Positions 7,496 to 16,541 of a stretch of DNA of 64,000 bases are shown in pieces (position 1 is the first letter of the stretch; each line of letters begins with the position of its first letter). The DNA lies in assembly GCF_043876835.1 (NCBI RefSeq), contig NZ_JBAWJZ010000002.1, positions 434,001 to 498,000 on the forward strand, in the 5' to 3' direction. The notes below the pieces were generated by a model that saw nothing but the letters and a program-made list of their open reading frames with translations, ran no database searches and was not told where the DNA came from. Both the position numbers and the translations under genes were made by a program. This stretch comes from Yeosuana sp043876835. GTDB lineage: Bacteria; Bacteroidota; Bacteroidia; Flavobacteriales; Flavobacteriaceae.

Positions 7496-8764
7496 ATGAC
7501 CAAAACGACAAAACATACAAATAACGAGCAAGAATTACTTGTAAAAGTAGAAGGCCTAAGCAAAAAATTCTGCAAGGATCTTAAAACCAGCTTGTGGTAT
7601 GGTATTAAGGATTTAATTACAGGCGTTAGGGGCAACAAGCACGAACGCCTATTACGCCCCAAAGAATTCTGGGCCGTGAAGGATATTAGTTTTGAATTAA
7701 AACGTGGGGAATGTTTGGGGTTGATAGGGCATAATGGTGCAGGAAAATCTACCTTGCTTAAAATATTAAACGGCCTTATTAATCCCGATGCCGGGAAAGC
7801 TACCATTAAGGGCCGTGTGGGTGCGTTGATTGAGCTGGGAGCCGGGTTTAACCCGATATTGAGCGGGCGCGAAAATATTTATAATAATGGCGCTATTTTG
7901 GGGTTTACCCGAAAAGAGATTGATGGTAAATTAGAAGCTATTATAGATTTTGCCGAACTACGCGAATTTATCGATATGCCCGTACAAAATTATAGCAGTG
8001 GGATGAAAGTGCGATTGGGGTTTGCCGTGGCTGCCCAAATGGAACCTGATGTTTTGATTATTGATGAGGTATTGGCCGTAGGGGATTTAGGTTTTATATT
8101 AAAATGTTTTAAGCGTATTGATACCATTTTACCCCATACGGCTATTGTTTTTGTATCTCATAATATGCCTATGATTTCTAGAATTTGTAATCAAGTTATT
8201 TTGATGGAAAAAGGGTTAGTCCATTATCAAGGAGAAAATGTGTCAAGAGGAATAGATTTATACTATCATAAATTTATGACAAACGAAGATTCACAGGTTG
8301 TATTTACAGATAATTCTATTGAATTAAAAAAGGCTTTTGTTGAAGGTGTTGATAAAATAAATAATGTTTATATTATTCCTTGGGGAAGTACTGTGAATTT
8401 GAATTTTACTATTAAAAACAACAGCTTGTTAAAAGAGCCTTATATTTCTTTGGCAATTTATGACAAAGAACAAAGAGGTATAGCAGAGGTATTGCCAGTT
8501 GACCAAGATTTAAAAATAATTAAAAACAAGAAGGAAGTCACCTTTATTTTTCTGTTAAAAAATATTTATCTATCAAAGGGTATTTATAATATTACATTCT
8601 CGGCTTCAGAAGATTTTGGGTTTAATGTCTATTATAAAATTCATAAAGCGATAACGATAAAAATCGAGCATGACAAACAAATATGGACGCCATTTTTAAT
8701 GGATTCAAAGTTAATTAATGTGAAATATATTAATAATGAAAAAATTATTAAAAAAAACAATTAA
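7496..8764 (+). CDS. wzt: ABC polysaccharide exporter ATPase with C-terminal glycan-recognition domain (Wzt-like)
   Basis: The nucleotide-binding subunit that powers export through Wzm. The ATPase domain spans about residues 15-245, with Walker A GHNGAGKST at 78-86, signature YSSGMKVRLGFAVA near 165-178, and Walker B DVLIIDEVLAVGD near 184-196. Residues about 260-415 form a Wzt C-terminal beta-sandwich-type domain, which in studied systems binds the non-reducing-end cap of the polymer. GC content drops sharply between the two halves: by hand count 32 of 60 bases in 7801-7860 against 15 of 60 in 8401-8460. The 3' end overlaps the next gene by 29 bp. The AT-rich C-terminal half resembles the downstream glycan genes and probably arrived with them. 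Confidence 0.93.
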   Translation: MTKTTKHTNNEQELLVKVEGLSKKFCKDLKTSLWYGIKDLITGVRGNKHERLLRPKEFWAVKDISFELKRGECLGLIGHNGAGKSTLLKILNGLINPDAGKATIKGRVGALIELGAGFNPILSGRENIYNNGAILGFTRKEIDGKLEAIIDFAELREFIDMPVQNYSSGMKVRLGFAVAAQMEPDVLIIDEVLAVGDLGFILKCFKRIDTILPHTAIVFVSHNMPMISRICNQVILMEKGLVHYQGENVSRGIDLYYHKFMTNEDSQVVFTDNSIELKKAFVEGVDKINNVYIIPWGSTVNLNFTIKNNSLLKEPYISLAIYDKEQRGIAEVLPVDQDLKIIKNKKEVTFIFLLKNIYLSKGIYNITFSASEDFGFNVYYKIHKAITIKIEHDKQIWTPFLMDSKLINVKYINNEKIIKKNN

Positions 8765-9521
8765 GAAAACAATAAATAGGATAGGTTATAAGATTTTAAA
8801 AAATGAAAATTATAATGAATTAGTAGTTAATAGAATATCAAATACATATGCTAAAAATAATTTGTTGGACAATTTTTTCAATCTTTTAATTAATCAAAAT
8901 TATTATCCAATGACTATCTATGATATAGGAGCAAATAAAGGGACTTGGACAAAAGAATGTTTAAAATATTTTCCTAGCGCTACATACTATTTATTTGAAC
9001 CTCAAATAAATTTAAAAAAAGATATTGATTTCTTGTTTTCTGACAAAAAAAATATCCAATTGTTTTCTGTTGGAGTTGGAAATACTAGCGGTGAATTAGA
9101 TTTCACTATTCACGAAAGAGATGATAGTTGTTCCTTTAGGTTTTTAGAAGAAGAAGCAATACAAAGGGGATTTAAACAAATTAAAGTGCCAATAGTTAAA
9201 TTAGATAATTTTGCAATAGAAAAAAAACTTATATATCCTTCAATATTAAAAATAGATGCGGAAGGATTAGATTTAGAAGTTTTACAGGGAGCAAAAAATC
9301 TTGTTCAAAAAACAGAAATCATTATGATTGAAGTTGGAGTAATGAATAAGAATATTAATAATTCTGTACTAAAAGTAATGGAGTATTTAGACCAAATAGG
9401 TTTTAGATTTTTTGATATAACAGATTTAAATAGACCATTTGAGAATAATGTTTTATGGTTGTGCGAATTTGTATTTATTAAGAAAAAAGGAGTTTTAGAT
9501 ATAAATTATTTAAAAGAATAA
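8736..9521 (+). CDS. FkbM family methyltransferase
   Basis: A 261-residue SAM-dependent O-methyltransferase of the FkbM type. The SAM-binding motif IYDIGANKGTWTKE is near residues 63-76, and the family signature LKIDAEGLDLEVLQGA lies near 172-187. It probably methylates a sugar hydroxyl of the polymer. It overlaps the 3' end of wzt, whose C-terminal domain reads terminal caps, so a role in capping is attractive but inferred. Translation probably couples across the overlap. The start is the ATG at 8736 and the N terminus is Lys-rich. The gene is strongly AT-rich. Confidence 0.87.
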   Translation: MKKLLKKTIKKTINRIGYKILKNENYNELVVNRISNTYAKNNLLDNFFNLLINQNYYPMTIYDIGANKGTWTKECLKYFPSATYYLFEPQINLKKDIDFLFSDKKNIQLFSVGVGNTSGELDFTIHERDDSCSFRFLEEEAIQRGFKQIKVPIVKLDNFAIEKKLIYPSILKIDAEGLDLEVLQGAKNLVQKTEIIMIEVGVMNKNINNSVLKVMEYLDQIGFRFFDITDLNRPFENNVLWLCEFVFIKKKGVLDINYLKE

Positions 9522-10591
9522 TGATTAACGTTACCAAAACCTTTTTACCACCACAACAAGAATATGATGCTATTCTGAAACGCACTTGGGATGCTGGGTG
9601 GATAACCAACAGAGGTGTTTTGGTAAAAGAATTGGAAGCTAAACTTAAAGCCTATTTGGGTGTTACAAATATTATTGCCACCACCAATGGCACGTTGCCC
9701 TTGCAAATAGCCATCAAGGCATTGGGATTAACAGGCGAGATCATTACCACGCCTTTTAGTTATGTAGCCACTACAAGCAGTATTGTTTGGGAAGGTTGTA
9801 CGCCGATTTTTGTAGATATTCATCCTGACTATTTAACTATTGATGAAACCAAAATAGAAGCTGCCATTACCAATAAAACCTCCGCTATTTTAGCAACCCA
9901 TGTTTTTGGGAATCCATGTGCTTTAGAAGCTATTGAAGCCATTGCTAAAAAACACCAGTTAAAAGTGATTTACGATGCTGCCCATTGTTTTGGGGTAAGC
10001 TATAAAGGGCAATCTATTTTTAATTATGGCGATGTGAGCACTTGTAGTTTTCATGCCACCAAGTTGTTCCATACAGGCGAGGGAGGTGCCTTGTTTTGTA
10101 AGGAAAAATATTTTAGAAGTATGTATTTGCATCATAATTTTGGACATGATGGACCCGATGTGATTCGAAGTTTAGGCATTAATGCTAAAATGAGTGAGTT
10201 GCAAGCCGCCATGGGGTTGGCTATATTACCATATATGGGTACTATTTTAGAGCAACGTAAAAAAGGAGTGTTATTATATAATGAAATATTAAAGGATGTA
10301 AAGGTAAGAACATTACAATTGCGGGAGGAAACCGAGTGGAACAATAGCTATTATCCTGTAATTTTTAATAATGAGGTACAATTATTAAGGGTTAAAAAAG
10401 CTTTAGAATCAAAAAAAATATATGCCAGGAGGTATTTTTTTCCAAGCTTGGATAGTTTGTCTTATGTAAATGGTTCTAATTGTTCTATTTCGAAATCCAT
10501 ATCTAAAACAGTTTTATGTTTACCATTATGGGCAGGAATTTCAAAATCTGAAATTGATTTAGTGTGTAAAATAATCAAAGACAACATTTAA
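9521..10591 (+). CDS. DegT/DnrJ/EryC1/StrS family sugar aminotransferase
   Basis: A PLP-dependent aminotransferase that converts a nucleotide-linked keto sugar to an amino sugar. At 356 residues it has family length. The PLP lysine is Lys181 in SFHATKLFHTGEGG; Asp152 in YDAAHCFG contacts the pyridine nitrogen; TTNGTLPLQIA near 54-64 binds the phosphate. The start codon shares one base with the preceding stop (TAATG). No dehydratase that would make its keto-sugar substrate is in the window, so that enzyme must be encoded elsewhere. The product is probably an amino-deoxy sugar unit of the polysaccharide, but the exact sugar cannot be read from the sequence. Confidence 0.9.
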   Translation: MINVTKTFLPPQQEYDAILKRTWDAGWITNRGVLVKELEAKLKAYLGVTNIIATTNGTLPLQIAIKALGLTGEIITTPFSYVATTSSIVWEGCTPIFVDIHPDYLTIDETKIEAAITNKTSAILATHVFGNPCALEAIEAIAKKHQLKVIYDAAHCFGVSYKGQSIFNYGDVSTCSFHATKLFHTGEGGALFCKEKYFRSMYLHHNFGHDGPDVIRSLGINAKMSELQAAMGLAILPYMGTILEQRKKGVLLYNEILKDVKVRTLQLREETEWNNSYYPVIFNNEVQLLRVKKALESKKIYARRYFFPSLDSLSYVNGSNCSISKSISKTVLCLPLWAGISKSEIDLVCKIIKDNI

Positions 10592-10595
10592 AAAT

Positions 10596-11420
10596 ATGGA
10601 CTTTTTTATTTTAGGCAATCCTCGTTCTGGAACAACATTGCTTCGTTTAATGTTAAATACGCATTCAAATATTGGAGTACCTCCTGAATGCGGGATGATA
10701 CAATGGTGGTTTAAAAAGTACGGTGAATTTGGAACTGATAATACAATTGATAAAAGCGAATTTATTAATGATATTTATTCTTCTAAAAAGATAGAAGATT
10801 GGAATTTAACAAAAAAAGATATTTCAGAAGTTTTTAAAAATAATCCTAAGAGTTATGCCAATGTTTTCGATATTTTATATAGAAACTATACAGGTAAAGA
10901 TATTATAGGAGATAAAAACAATTACTACATACATCATTTACAGGAAATACATAAGATATATCCTGATACAAAGTATATTCATTTGGTAAGAGATGGCAGA
11001 GATGTTACTTGTTCTTATTTAAAATTAAAAACTTTAGATCAAGGATTAAAGTATTTGCCGAAGGTGTCAAATAATATAAGTGAGATTGCAAATGAGTGGT
11101 GCAGTAATATTATAAAAACAGATGCATTTATAGAAGATAAAAATGCTTTTATTGTTAAGTATGAAGATTTACTTGTAGAGCCAGTGAAAACATTAACAGC
11201 ACTTTGTGACTTTTTAGGACAACGGTTTGAAACTAAAATGTTAGAATATTTTAATTATAGCAACGAACCTAAGTCAACCTTAAACTGGAAAGAAAAAACA
11301 TTAGAGCCTATTGATAAGAGTAATTTTAATAAATTTAAAACCATATTGACACAAGAGCAAATACATGAGTTTAATGGCATTGCTTATAGCGTGTTAAAAA
11401 AATATAGATATGTTACTTAG
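10596..11420 (+). CDS. Sulfotransferase family protein
   Basis: A 274-residue PAPS-dependent sulfotransferase. The 5'-phosphosulfate loop is at the extreme N terminus (PRSGTT, residues 9-14). The 3'-phosphate-binding segment LVRDGRDVTCSY is at 130-141. These two motifs together are diagnostic of the fold. It probably transfers sulfate to a hydroxyl or amino group of the polymer or its precursor in the cytoplasm, using PAPS made by CysC. It overlaps the next glycosyltransferase by 11 bp. Protein or lipid targets cannot be excluded, but the setting favours a glycan acceptor. Confidence 0.87.
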   Translation: MDFFILGNPRSGTTLLRLMLNTHSNIGVPPECGMIQWWFKKYGEFGTDNTIDKSEFINDIYSSKKIEDWNLTKKDISEVFKNNPKSYANVFDILYRNYTGKDIIGDKNNYYIHHLQEIHKIYPDTKYIHLVRDGRDVTCSYLKLKTLDQGLKYLPKVSNNISEIANEWCSNIIKTDAFIEDKNAFIVKYEDLLVEPVKTLTALCDFLGQRFETKMLEYFNYSNEPKSTLNWKEKTLEPIDKSNFNKFKTILTQEQIHEFNGIAYSVLKKYRYVT

Positions 11421-12282
11421 TGTTAGATTACAAACCTATAATCACCAAGATTTTATAGAGCAAGCGCTTCAAGGAATAGAAGACCAAGAAACGAGCTTTA
11501 ATTTTGAAGTTGTTATTGGTGATGATTTTTCAACAGACAATAATGTTAAACTTATTAAAAAATTTATCTCTAACTCTAAGAACTCTAAAATTGAATATAA
11601 GTTACTTGATAGAAAAGAAGGTGATGCTTATTGGAAACAGCGACAGAAAAAAGGAAGGCTCTGTAATTTTATTAATATTCTAGAAAATTGTAAAGGAAAA
11701 TACATTGCCTTACTTGATGGAGATGATTATTGGACAGACCCTTTGAAATTGCAAAAACAGGTTGATTTTTTGGAGGCTAATGCAGAATATAGTATTTGTT
11801 TTCATGAAGTTGATGTTTTAAAAAATGAAGTATTAGAAGCAGATGACATATCTGTAAACATACCAGAAACAACAACTATCTTGAATTTGGCCAAAAGGAA
11901 TTATATGCATACCTGTAGTGTGGTTTATAGAAATAATGGACTTGATACACTCTCTAAATATTTTAAAGAAGCCCTAGTTGGTGATTATTTTTTGCATTTA
12001 CTTAATGCGCGTACTGGAAACATAAAATGTATAAATAGTAAAATGGGTGTTTATCGTAAACATGAGAAATCCGTTTGGTCATCTAAGTCACAAAAGGAGC
12101 AAAATTTACTTTGGGTTTCTTTTTTAAAAAAAATCAAGCCTCATTTTAATACTGATGTTCGTAAAATACTTGATGCCCAAATTTGCTCTGTTTTAAATGT
12201 TTCAGTTCAAAAGAAAGAGCCTAAAATTAAGACAAAAACTAATTTTATACATAAAATCAAAAAGTTATTCAAAGCAATCTGA
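11410..12282 (+). CDS. GT2 family glycosyltransferase
   Basis: A 290-residue GT-A fold enzyme. The N terminus has the GT2 opening SVRLQTYNHQDFIEQAL and VVIGDDFSTDNN (near residues 34-45). The metal-binding acidic motif is DGDDYW at 103-108. It has no membrane helix and a Lys-rich C terminus that could bind the membrane surface. It probably adds one sugar to the lipid-linked repeat or chain; donor and acceptor are unknown. It overlaps the sulfotransferase gene upstream. Confidence 0.88.
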   Translation: MLLSVRLQTYNHQDFIEQALQGIEDQETSFNFEVVIGDDFSTDNNVKLIKKFISNSKNSKIEYKLLDRKEGDAYWKQRQKKGRLCNFINILENCKGKYIALLDGDDYWTDPLKLQKQVDFLEANAEYSICFHEVDVLKNEVLEADDISVNIPETTTILNLAKRNYMHTCSVVYRNNGLDTLSKYFKEALVGDYFLHLLNARTGNIKCINSKMGVYRKHEKSVWSSKSQKEQNLLWVSFLKKIKPHFNTDVRKILDAQICSVLNVSVQKKEPKIKTKTNFIHKIKKLFKAI

Positions 12283-12316
12283 CTGAGTGTAATGAATTAA
12301 TGTGAAAATTAATAGT

Positions 12317-13168
12317 ATGACTAAAGATCAAATTTGTATTGTTATCCCGATTTACAAGGAAAAATTGAATGATTTCGAAGTTCAGTCGGTAGGGCAATGC
12401 ATTAAAACACTTTCAGATTATGTTATTCATTTTATTTGTTCGGATAAATTAGATCTTGATTTTTATAAACTTAGGTTTCCTGAAATTGAACATTATATTT
12501 TTTTTGATTCTAAATATTTTCAAGACGTAACAGGATATAATTGTTTAATGTTAAGTCCTGAATTTTATAAGGCATTTAAAAAATTTAATTACATGCTTAT
12601 TTATCAAACGGATTGTTTTGTATTTAGGGATGAATTATTATTATGGGCCAATAAAGGATATGATTATACTGGTGGAATTTGGTTTGACAATTATCATGAT
12701 GACCCTAGTTTTGGGGCTAAAATATGGCATGCAGGAAATGGAGGCTTGTCGTTGAGAAAGGTAAACAAAATGATTTTAATATTAACATCAAAGAAACCAT
12801 TGAAGTCTTTGAGTGAGTTAATAAAAGAGAAAAAACAATTGGAGAATAAAAGAAAAATAAATTTGCTTAGAAAACTCTCTTTATTGACTAATAGTTTTTT
12901 AGGGTATAAAAATAATTTCAATTATTTTGCATCAACCTATAATATTAATGAGGATGTTTTTTTTATGGAAGCCTGTTTAATTTTTAAAAAAATAACAACA
13001 CCTAAAGTAGAAGAAGCATTAAGTTTTTCATGGGACAAACATCCACAATTCCTGCATGAAACATATGGTTTAATACCCTTTGCTTGTCATGCTTGGTTTA
13101 GAGACGACGGTCATTATAAAGGTAACCGTGAATTTTGGTTAGATATAATCTCGAAAAATAATGAATAG
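12317..13168 (+). CDS. DUF5672 family putative glycosyltransferase
   Basis: A protein of 283 residues from the ATG at 12317; a GTG at 12302 would add five residues and is less likely. The sequence matches the DUF5672 pattern: ICIVIPIYKEKLNDFE at the start, YMLIYQTDCFVFRDEL in the middle, then IWHAGNGGLSLRKV and a late FACHAWFRDD. The family occurs in glycan clusters and is thought to contain glycosyltransferases, but activity has not been shown for this type as far as I know. It sits 34 bp after a GT2 gene and overlaps the next by 8 bp. Confidence 0.75.
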   Translation: MTKDQICIVIPIYKEKLNDFEVQSVGQCIKTLSDYVIHFICSDKLDLDFYKLRFPEIEHYIFFDSKYFQDVTGYNCLMLSPEFYKAFKKFNYMLIYQTDCFVFRDELLLWANKGYDYTGGIWFDNYHDDPSFGAKIWHAGNGGLSLRKVNKMILILTSKKPLKSLSELIKEKKQLENKRKINLLRKLSLLTNSFLGYKNNFNYFASTYNINEDVFFMEACLIFKKITTPKVEEALSFSWDKHPQFLHETYGLIPFACHAWFRDDGHYKGNREFWLDIISKNNE

Positions 13169-13967
13169 TCCTTTTTTTACATTAATTATACCTACGTATA
13201 ACATTTCTGAATCTATTGGAGCTACATTAGACAGCATAATTAATCAGACCTATAAAAATATAGAGGTTTTACTTTTGGATTCAATTTCTCAGGATCATAC
13301 TTGTGAGATTGTAAAAGAGTTTCAAAAAAAATGTTCATATATTCATTTGATTTCAGAAAAAGATCAAGGCGTTTATGATGCCATGAATAAAGGAGTTGAA
13401 TTAGCGAAAGGAGACTATTTGTTTTTTATGGGAGGAGATGACGTGTTTTATGACACCAATACTTTACAACAGGTTTTTAATAGTATTAATGAAGGTGATG
13501 ATTTTATTTATGGGAATGTACTGTTTAAGGAAAGTAAGCTACTGTATTCTGGTAAGTCTAATTTGAAAAAACTTATTTATGATCAAATAAGTATTTGTCA
13601 TCAGGCCATTTTTTACTCAAAACGTGTTTTTGAGCTAATTGGAAATTTTAATTTAAAATATTTTATTCATGCCGATTATGATTTTAACATAAGATGTTTT
13701 ATAGATAATAAATTAAGGATAAAATATATAGACCAGATTATTGCCGTTTTTAATGAAACTGGGTTAAGTGGTACCAAATCGAATGCAGACGGTTTTCATA
13801 CAGAATTGACCGAAAACTGTTTGTATTCAAAATATTTAGATGATTATTTGGTAAATGAAAATGCAAGATTAAAAAGGCAAATGAATCAATTAAGGCATTC
13901 GAAAACTTTTAGAATTGGAACATTTTTATTAGGGCCACTTAAATTGTTACGAAAAACAAAAAAGTAA
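13161..13967 (+). CDS. GT2 family glycosyltransferase (WcaE/WcaA-like)
   Basis: A 268-residue GT2 enzyme: FTLIIPTYNISESIGATLDSI at the start, a YDAMNKGVELAKGDYLFFMGGDD block near residues 71-93 with the acidic metal site, and a CHQAIFYS motif near 144-151. It closely resembles the next gene (13968), with the same YDAMNKG and CHQA blocks, so the two appear to be tandem paralogues. It probably makes one linkage in the repeat unit. It starts inside the end of the DUF5672 gene and its stop abuts the next start. Confidence 0.88.
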   Translation: MNSPFFTLIIPTYNISESIGATLDSIINQTYKNIEVLLLDSISQDHTCEIVKEFQKKCSYIHLISEKDQGVYDAMNKGVELAKGDYLFFMGGDDVFYDTNTLQQVFNSINEGDDFIYGNVLFKESKLLYSGKSNLKKLIYDQISICHQAIFYSKRVFELIGNFNLKYFIHADYDFNIRCFIDNKLRIKYIDQIIAVFNETGLSGTKSNADGFHTELTENCLYSKYLDDYLVNENARLKRQMNQLRHSKTFRIGTFLLGPLKLLRKTKK

Positions 13968-14807
13968 ATGAAACAAGCTCAAACCAATATAACTTTTTCA
14001 ATAATAATACCAACTTTAAATTCAGAGAAAACCATTGAGAATGCTTTAATGAGTCTTGCCAATCAATCCTATACAAATTTTGAGGTCTTGATTATAGATG
14101 GATTTTCTAAGGATGGCACTTTAAAATTAATAGCCCCTTTTAAAAGTAATGGTTTGAATATAAATGTTATTTCGGAAGAAGATAAGGGTATTTATGATGC
14201 GATGAACAAAGGTATTGACAAGGCTGTAGGAGAATGGCTTTTTTTTATGGGTAGTGATGACACCCTATATGACCAAGATGTATTAAAGTATGTTGCTACA
14301 TTTATTACTAAAACAAAGCATTATATAATTTATGGAAATGCTAAGATTGTTGGAAATACTAATTGGGCCAATGACGGTGATATTTATGCAGGAGAGTTTA
14401 GTTTAGAGAAACTTTTGAATCAAAATATTTGCCATCAGGCGATGTTTTATAAGACTCAATTTATAAGGAAAAGTATAGGCTATTTTAATTTGTCTTATAA
14501 GAAGAGCAGTGATTGGGATTTTAATATACGTTGCTGGGCCAAAGCCACATTTGATTATATGGATTTGATTGTTGCCCATTTTTTTGCTGGGGGGTATTCA
14601 TCCAATATTCATGATGCCTCTATAGAAACTGACTTTGTTGGAAACGTTTTAAAATATTTTAAGATATCACCCTTTCACCCTTTGGTTAATAGGCCAGATT
14701 TTATTTATTATAACCAAGTGCTTATTAAGCAAAACGAAGATTATACTTTTAGACATGCCTTTGAGTATTTGAAAAAAATGACATCAAAAAGAATAAAGCG
14801 TTTATGA
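13968..14807 (+). CDS. GT2 family glycosyltransferase (tandem paralogue)
   Basis: A 279-residue GT2 enzyme with SIIIPTLNSEKTIENALMSL, LIIDGFSKDGT, a YDAMNKGIDKAVGEWLFFMG block followed by SDD, and ICHQAMFY. Its layout is the same as the preceding gene. It starts directly after that gene's stop and its TGA overlaps the next ATG (ATGA), so translation is probably coupled. The sugar is unknown; the CHQA subgroup includes colanic-acid-type transferases. Confidence 0.88.
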   Translation: MKQAQTNITFSIIIPTLNSEKTIENALMSLANQSYTNFEVLIIDGFSKDGTLKLIAPFKSNGLNINVISEEDKGIYDAMNKGIDKAVGEWLFFMGSDDTLYDQDVLKYVATFITKTKHYIIYGNAKIVGNTNWANDGDIYAGEFSLEKLLNQNICHQAMFYKTQFIRKSIGYFNLSYKKSSDWDFNIRCWAKATFDYMDLIVAHFFAGGYSSNIHDASIETDFVGNVLKYFKISPFHPLVNRPDFIYYNQVLIKQNEDYTFRHAFEYLKKMTSKRIKRL

Positions 14808-15814
14808 AAGGATTTCCTTATATAGCATTTACCATTTGTTCCAATAATTATTTGGGTCAAGCACTTGCACTAAAACAATCGTTTTTAAAACATAATCCAA
14901 ATTTTGGGTTTTATATTATTTTAGTGGATCAATTTTCAGATAAGGCAGATTATTCTGCTTTTGAACCTAGTACGATTATTACAATAGCTGATATAGATGG
15001 TGTTGACCTAAAAGACCTTATTTCTCGATATTATATTATTGCATTAAATACCTGTATTAAACCTAGTGTTTTTAAATATTTAATAAACAAGCACCCAAGA
15101 GTAGAAGCTATTTACTATTTGGATCCGGATTTATATTTTTTTGATTCGATATCAGGCTTAAATGATAAGTTAAAAACAAAAACAGCTGTATTGACACCTC
15201 ATATCCTAACGCCAATACCTAGAGATGGTAAATTACCCGATGAAAATATATTTATGAAGTATGGCATTTATAATTTAGGGTTTTTAGGATTAAACGCAAA
15301 AAGTAAAGAGACAAAAACCATGCTTGACTGGTGGGAAGAAAGAACTCTGAAATTTGGTTATGATAAAGTAAATGAAGGTTATTTTGTAGATCAGTTATGG
15401 ATGATTTATGCCCCAATTTTTTATAAAGATATTGAAGTATTGACTACTTATAATTATAATATGGCCCCTTGGAATTTGCATGAGCGCCGTATTATTAGTA
15501 TTGATAATGGTAACATATTGCTCAACGATCAAAGTCAATTGGTATTTTATCATTTTAGTAAGCTAGCAGAAAATGACACTGATATTTCAAGGGATTTTAA
15601 TCGTTTTAATTTGGATGATTTCCCGTTACTAAAAATGTTGTATAATCAATACAAAGATGTTTTAATGACATGTCGTTATAATGATTATAAAGATATACCA
15701 AATGCTTATCCTGTGTCTATGCGTTTAAATGAAGATTCTAAAAAAACATCAATGCTCCAAAAAGGAATGAAGAAATTGGGGCACTATATTTTAAAACTAG
15801 CACGTAAAGTTTAA
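14804..15814 (+). CDS. Putative GT-A glycosyltransferase (GT8-like, DPD motif)
   Basis: A 336-residue protein without the GT2 opening. It starts IAFTICSNNYLGQALALKQSFLKHNP, a pattern of GT8-like retaining transferases. It carries a DPDLYFF acidic motif after EAIYYL (near residues 106-112) and an aromatic block MAPWNLHERR late in the protein. A donor-binding DxD is thus present, but family assignment is less sure than for the neighbours. It is coupled to the previous gene by an ATGA overlap and probably adds a sugar to the same glycan. Confidence 0.72.
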   Translation: MKGFPYIAFTICSNNYLGQALALKQSFLKHNPNFGFYIILVDQFSDKADYSAFEPSTIITIADIDGVDLKDLISRYYIIALNTCIKPSVFKYLINKHPRVEAIYYLDPDLYFFDSISGLNDKLKTKTAVLTPHILTPIPRDGKLPDENIFMKYGIYNLGFLGLNAKSKETKTMLDWWEERTLKFGYDKVNEGYFVDQLWMIYAPIFYKDIEVLTTYNYNMAPWNLHERRIISIDNGNILLNDQSQLVFYHFSKLAENDTDISRDFNRFNLDDFPLLKMLYNQYKDVLMTCRYNDYKDIPNAYPVSMRLNEDSKKTSMLQKGMKKLGHYILKLARKV

Positions 15815-15823
15815 TTCTGATAT

Positions 15824-16537
15824 ATGCTAATATCTATTGTAACTGTTAATTATAACAACCTAAAAGGTCTCCAAAAAACCACTGCAAGTGTTTTGGAACA
15901 GACCTATAATACCATAGAGTATATTGTTATTGATGGTGGTTCAACTGATGGAAGCAAAGCTTTTATTGAAAAGCAGCAAGACCACCTTGCCTATTGGGTA
16001 AGTGAGCCTGATCATGGAATTTATCATGCCATGAATAAGGGTGTTAAGGTTGCCAAAGGTGACTATGTTTTGTTTTTGAATAGTGGCGATTCTTTTTTTT
16101 CCAATAATGCTTTGAGTCATTTTCAACCTTATGTTTTAAAGGATTTTCCGAGAGCTATTATTTATGGTAATATTCAAGTGATATCGCATACCAAATGGAT
16201 TAAGACCTATCCTGAGGTATTGGATTTTAAGTATTTTGTGAAAGACACTTTGCCCCATCCAGCTACATTGATTTATAGACGTTGTTTTACTGATTTTGAA
16301 TATGATGAAGATTTAAAAATAGTTTCAGACTGGAAGTTTTTTATGATTGGTATCTGTAAAAAGAAGTTTACTTATCAGTATATTGATGCCGTTATCTCCA
16401 ACTTTAATTTAGATGGTATTAGTTGTACCTCGCCTGATTTAGTAAGACTTGAACGTGAAAATGTATTGCGAAATGAGTTTTATTGGCAACTTATGGTTTA
16501 TAAAATAAAGCTCTATCTTAAACGCTTATTAAATTAA
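15824..16537 (+). CDS. GT2 family glycosyltransferase (short)
   Basis: A 237-residue GT2 enzyme: ISIVTVNYNNLKGLQKT, YIVIDGGSTDGSKAFI (near residues 37-52), and HAMNKGVKVAKGDYVLFLNSGD, whose end is the acidic site. The later LPHPATLIYRR matches the PH/CHQA block of the WcaE-like group, so it is related to 13161 and 13968. The C terminus is Lys/Leu-rich and may touch the membrane. It is 9 bp after the previous gene. Confidence 0.88.
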   Translation: MLISIVTVNYNNLKGLQKTTASVLEQTYNTIEYIVIDGGSTDGSKAFIEKQQDHLAYWVSEPDHGIYHAMNKGVKVAKGDYVLFLNSGDSFFSNNALSHFQPYVLKDFPRAIIYGNIQVISHTKWIKTYPEVLDFKYFVKDTLPHPATLIYRRCFTDFEYDEDLKIVSDWKFFMIGICKKKFTYQYIDAVISNFNLDGISCTSPDLVRLERENVLRNEFYWQLMVYKIKLYLKRLLN

Positions 16538-16541
16538 TTTT

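Noticed and set aside
7435..7806. Minus-strand open frame of 123 codons opposite wzt
   Set aside because: It lies against the strongly conserved Wzt ATPase domain and has no recognisable protein features.
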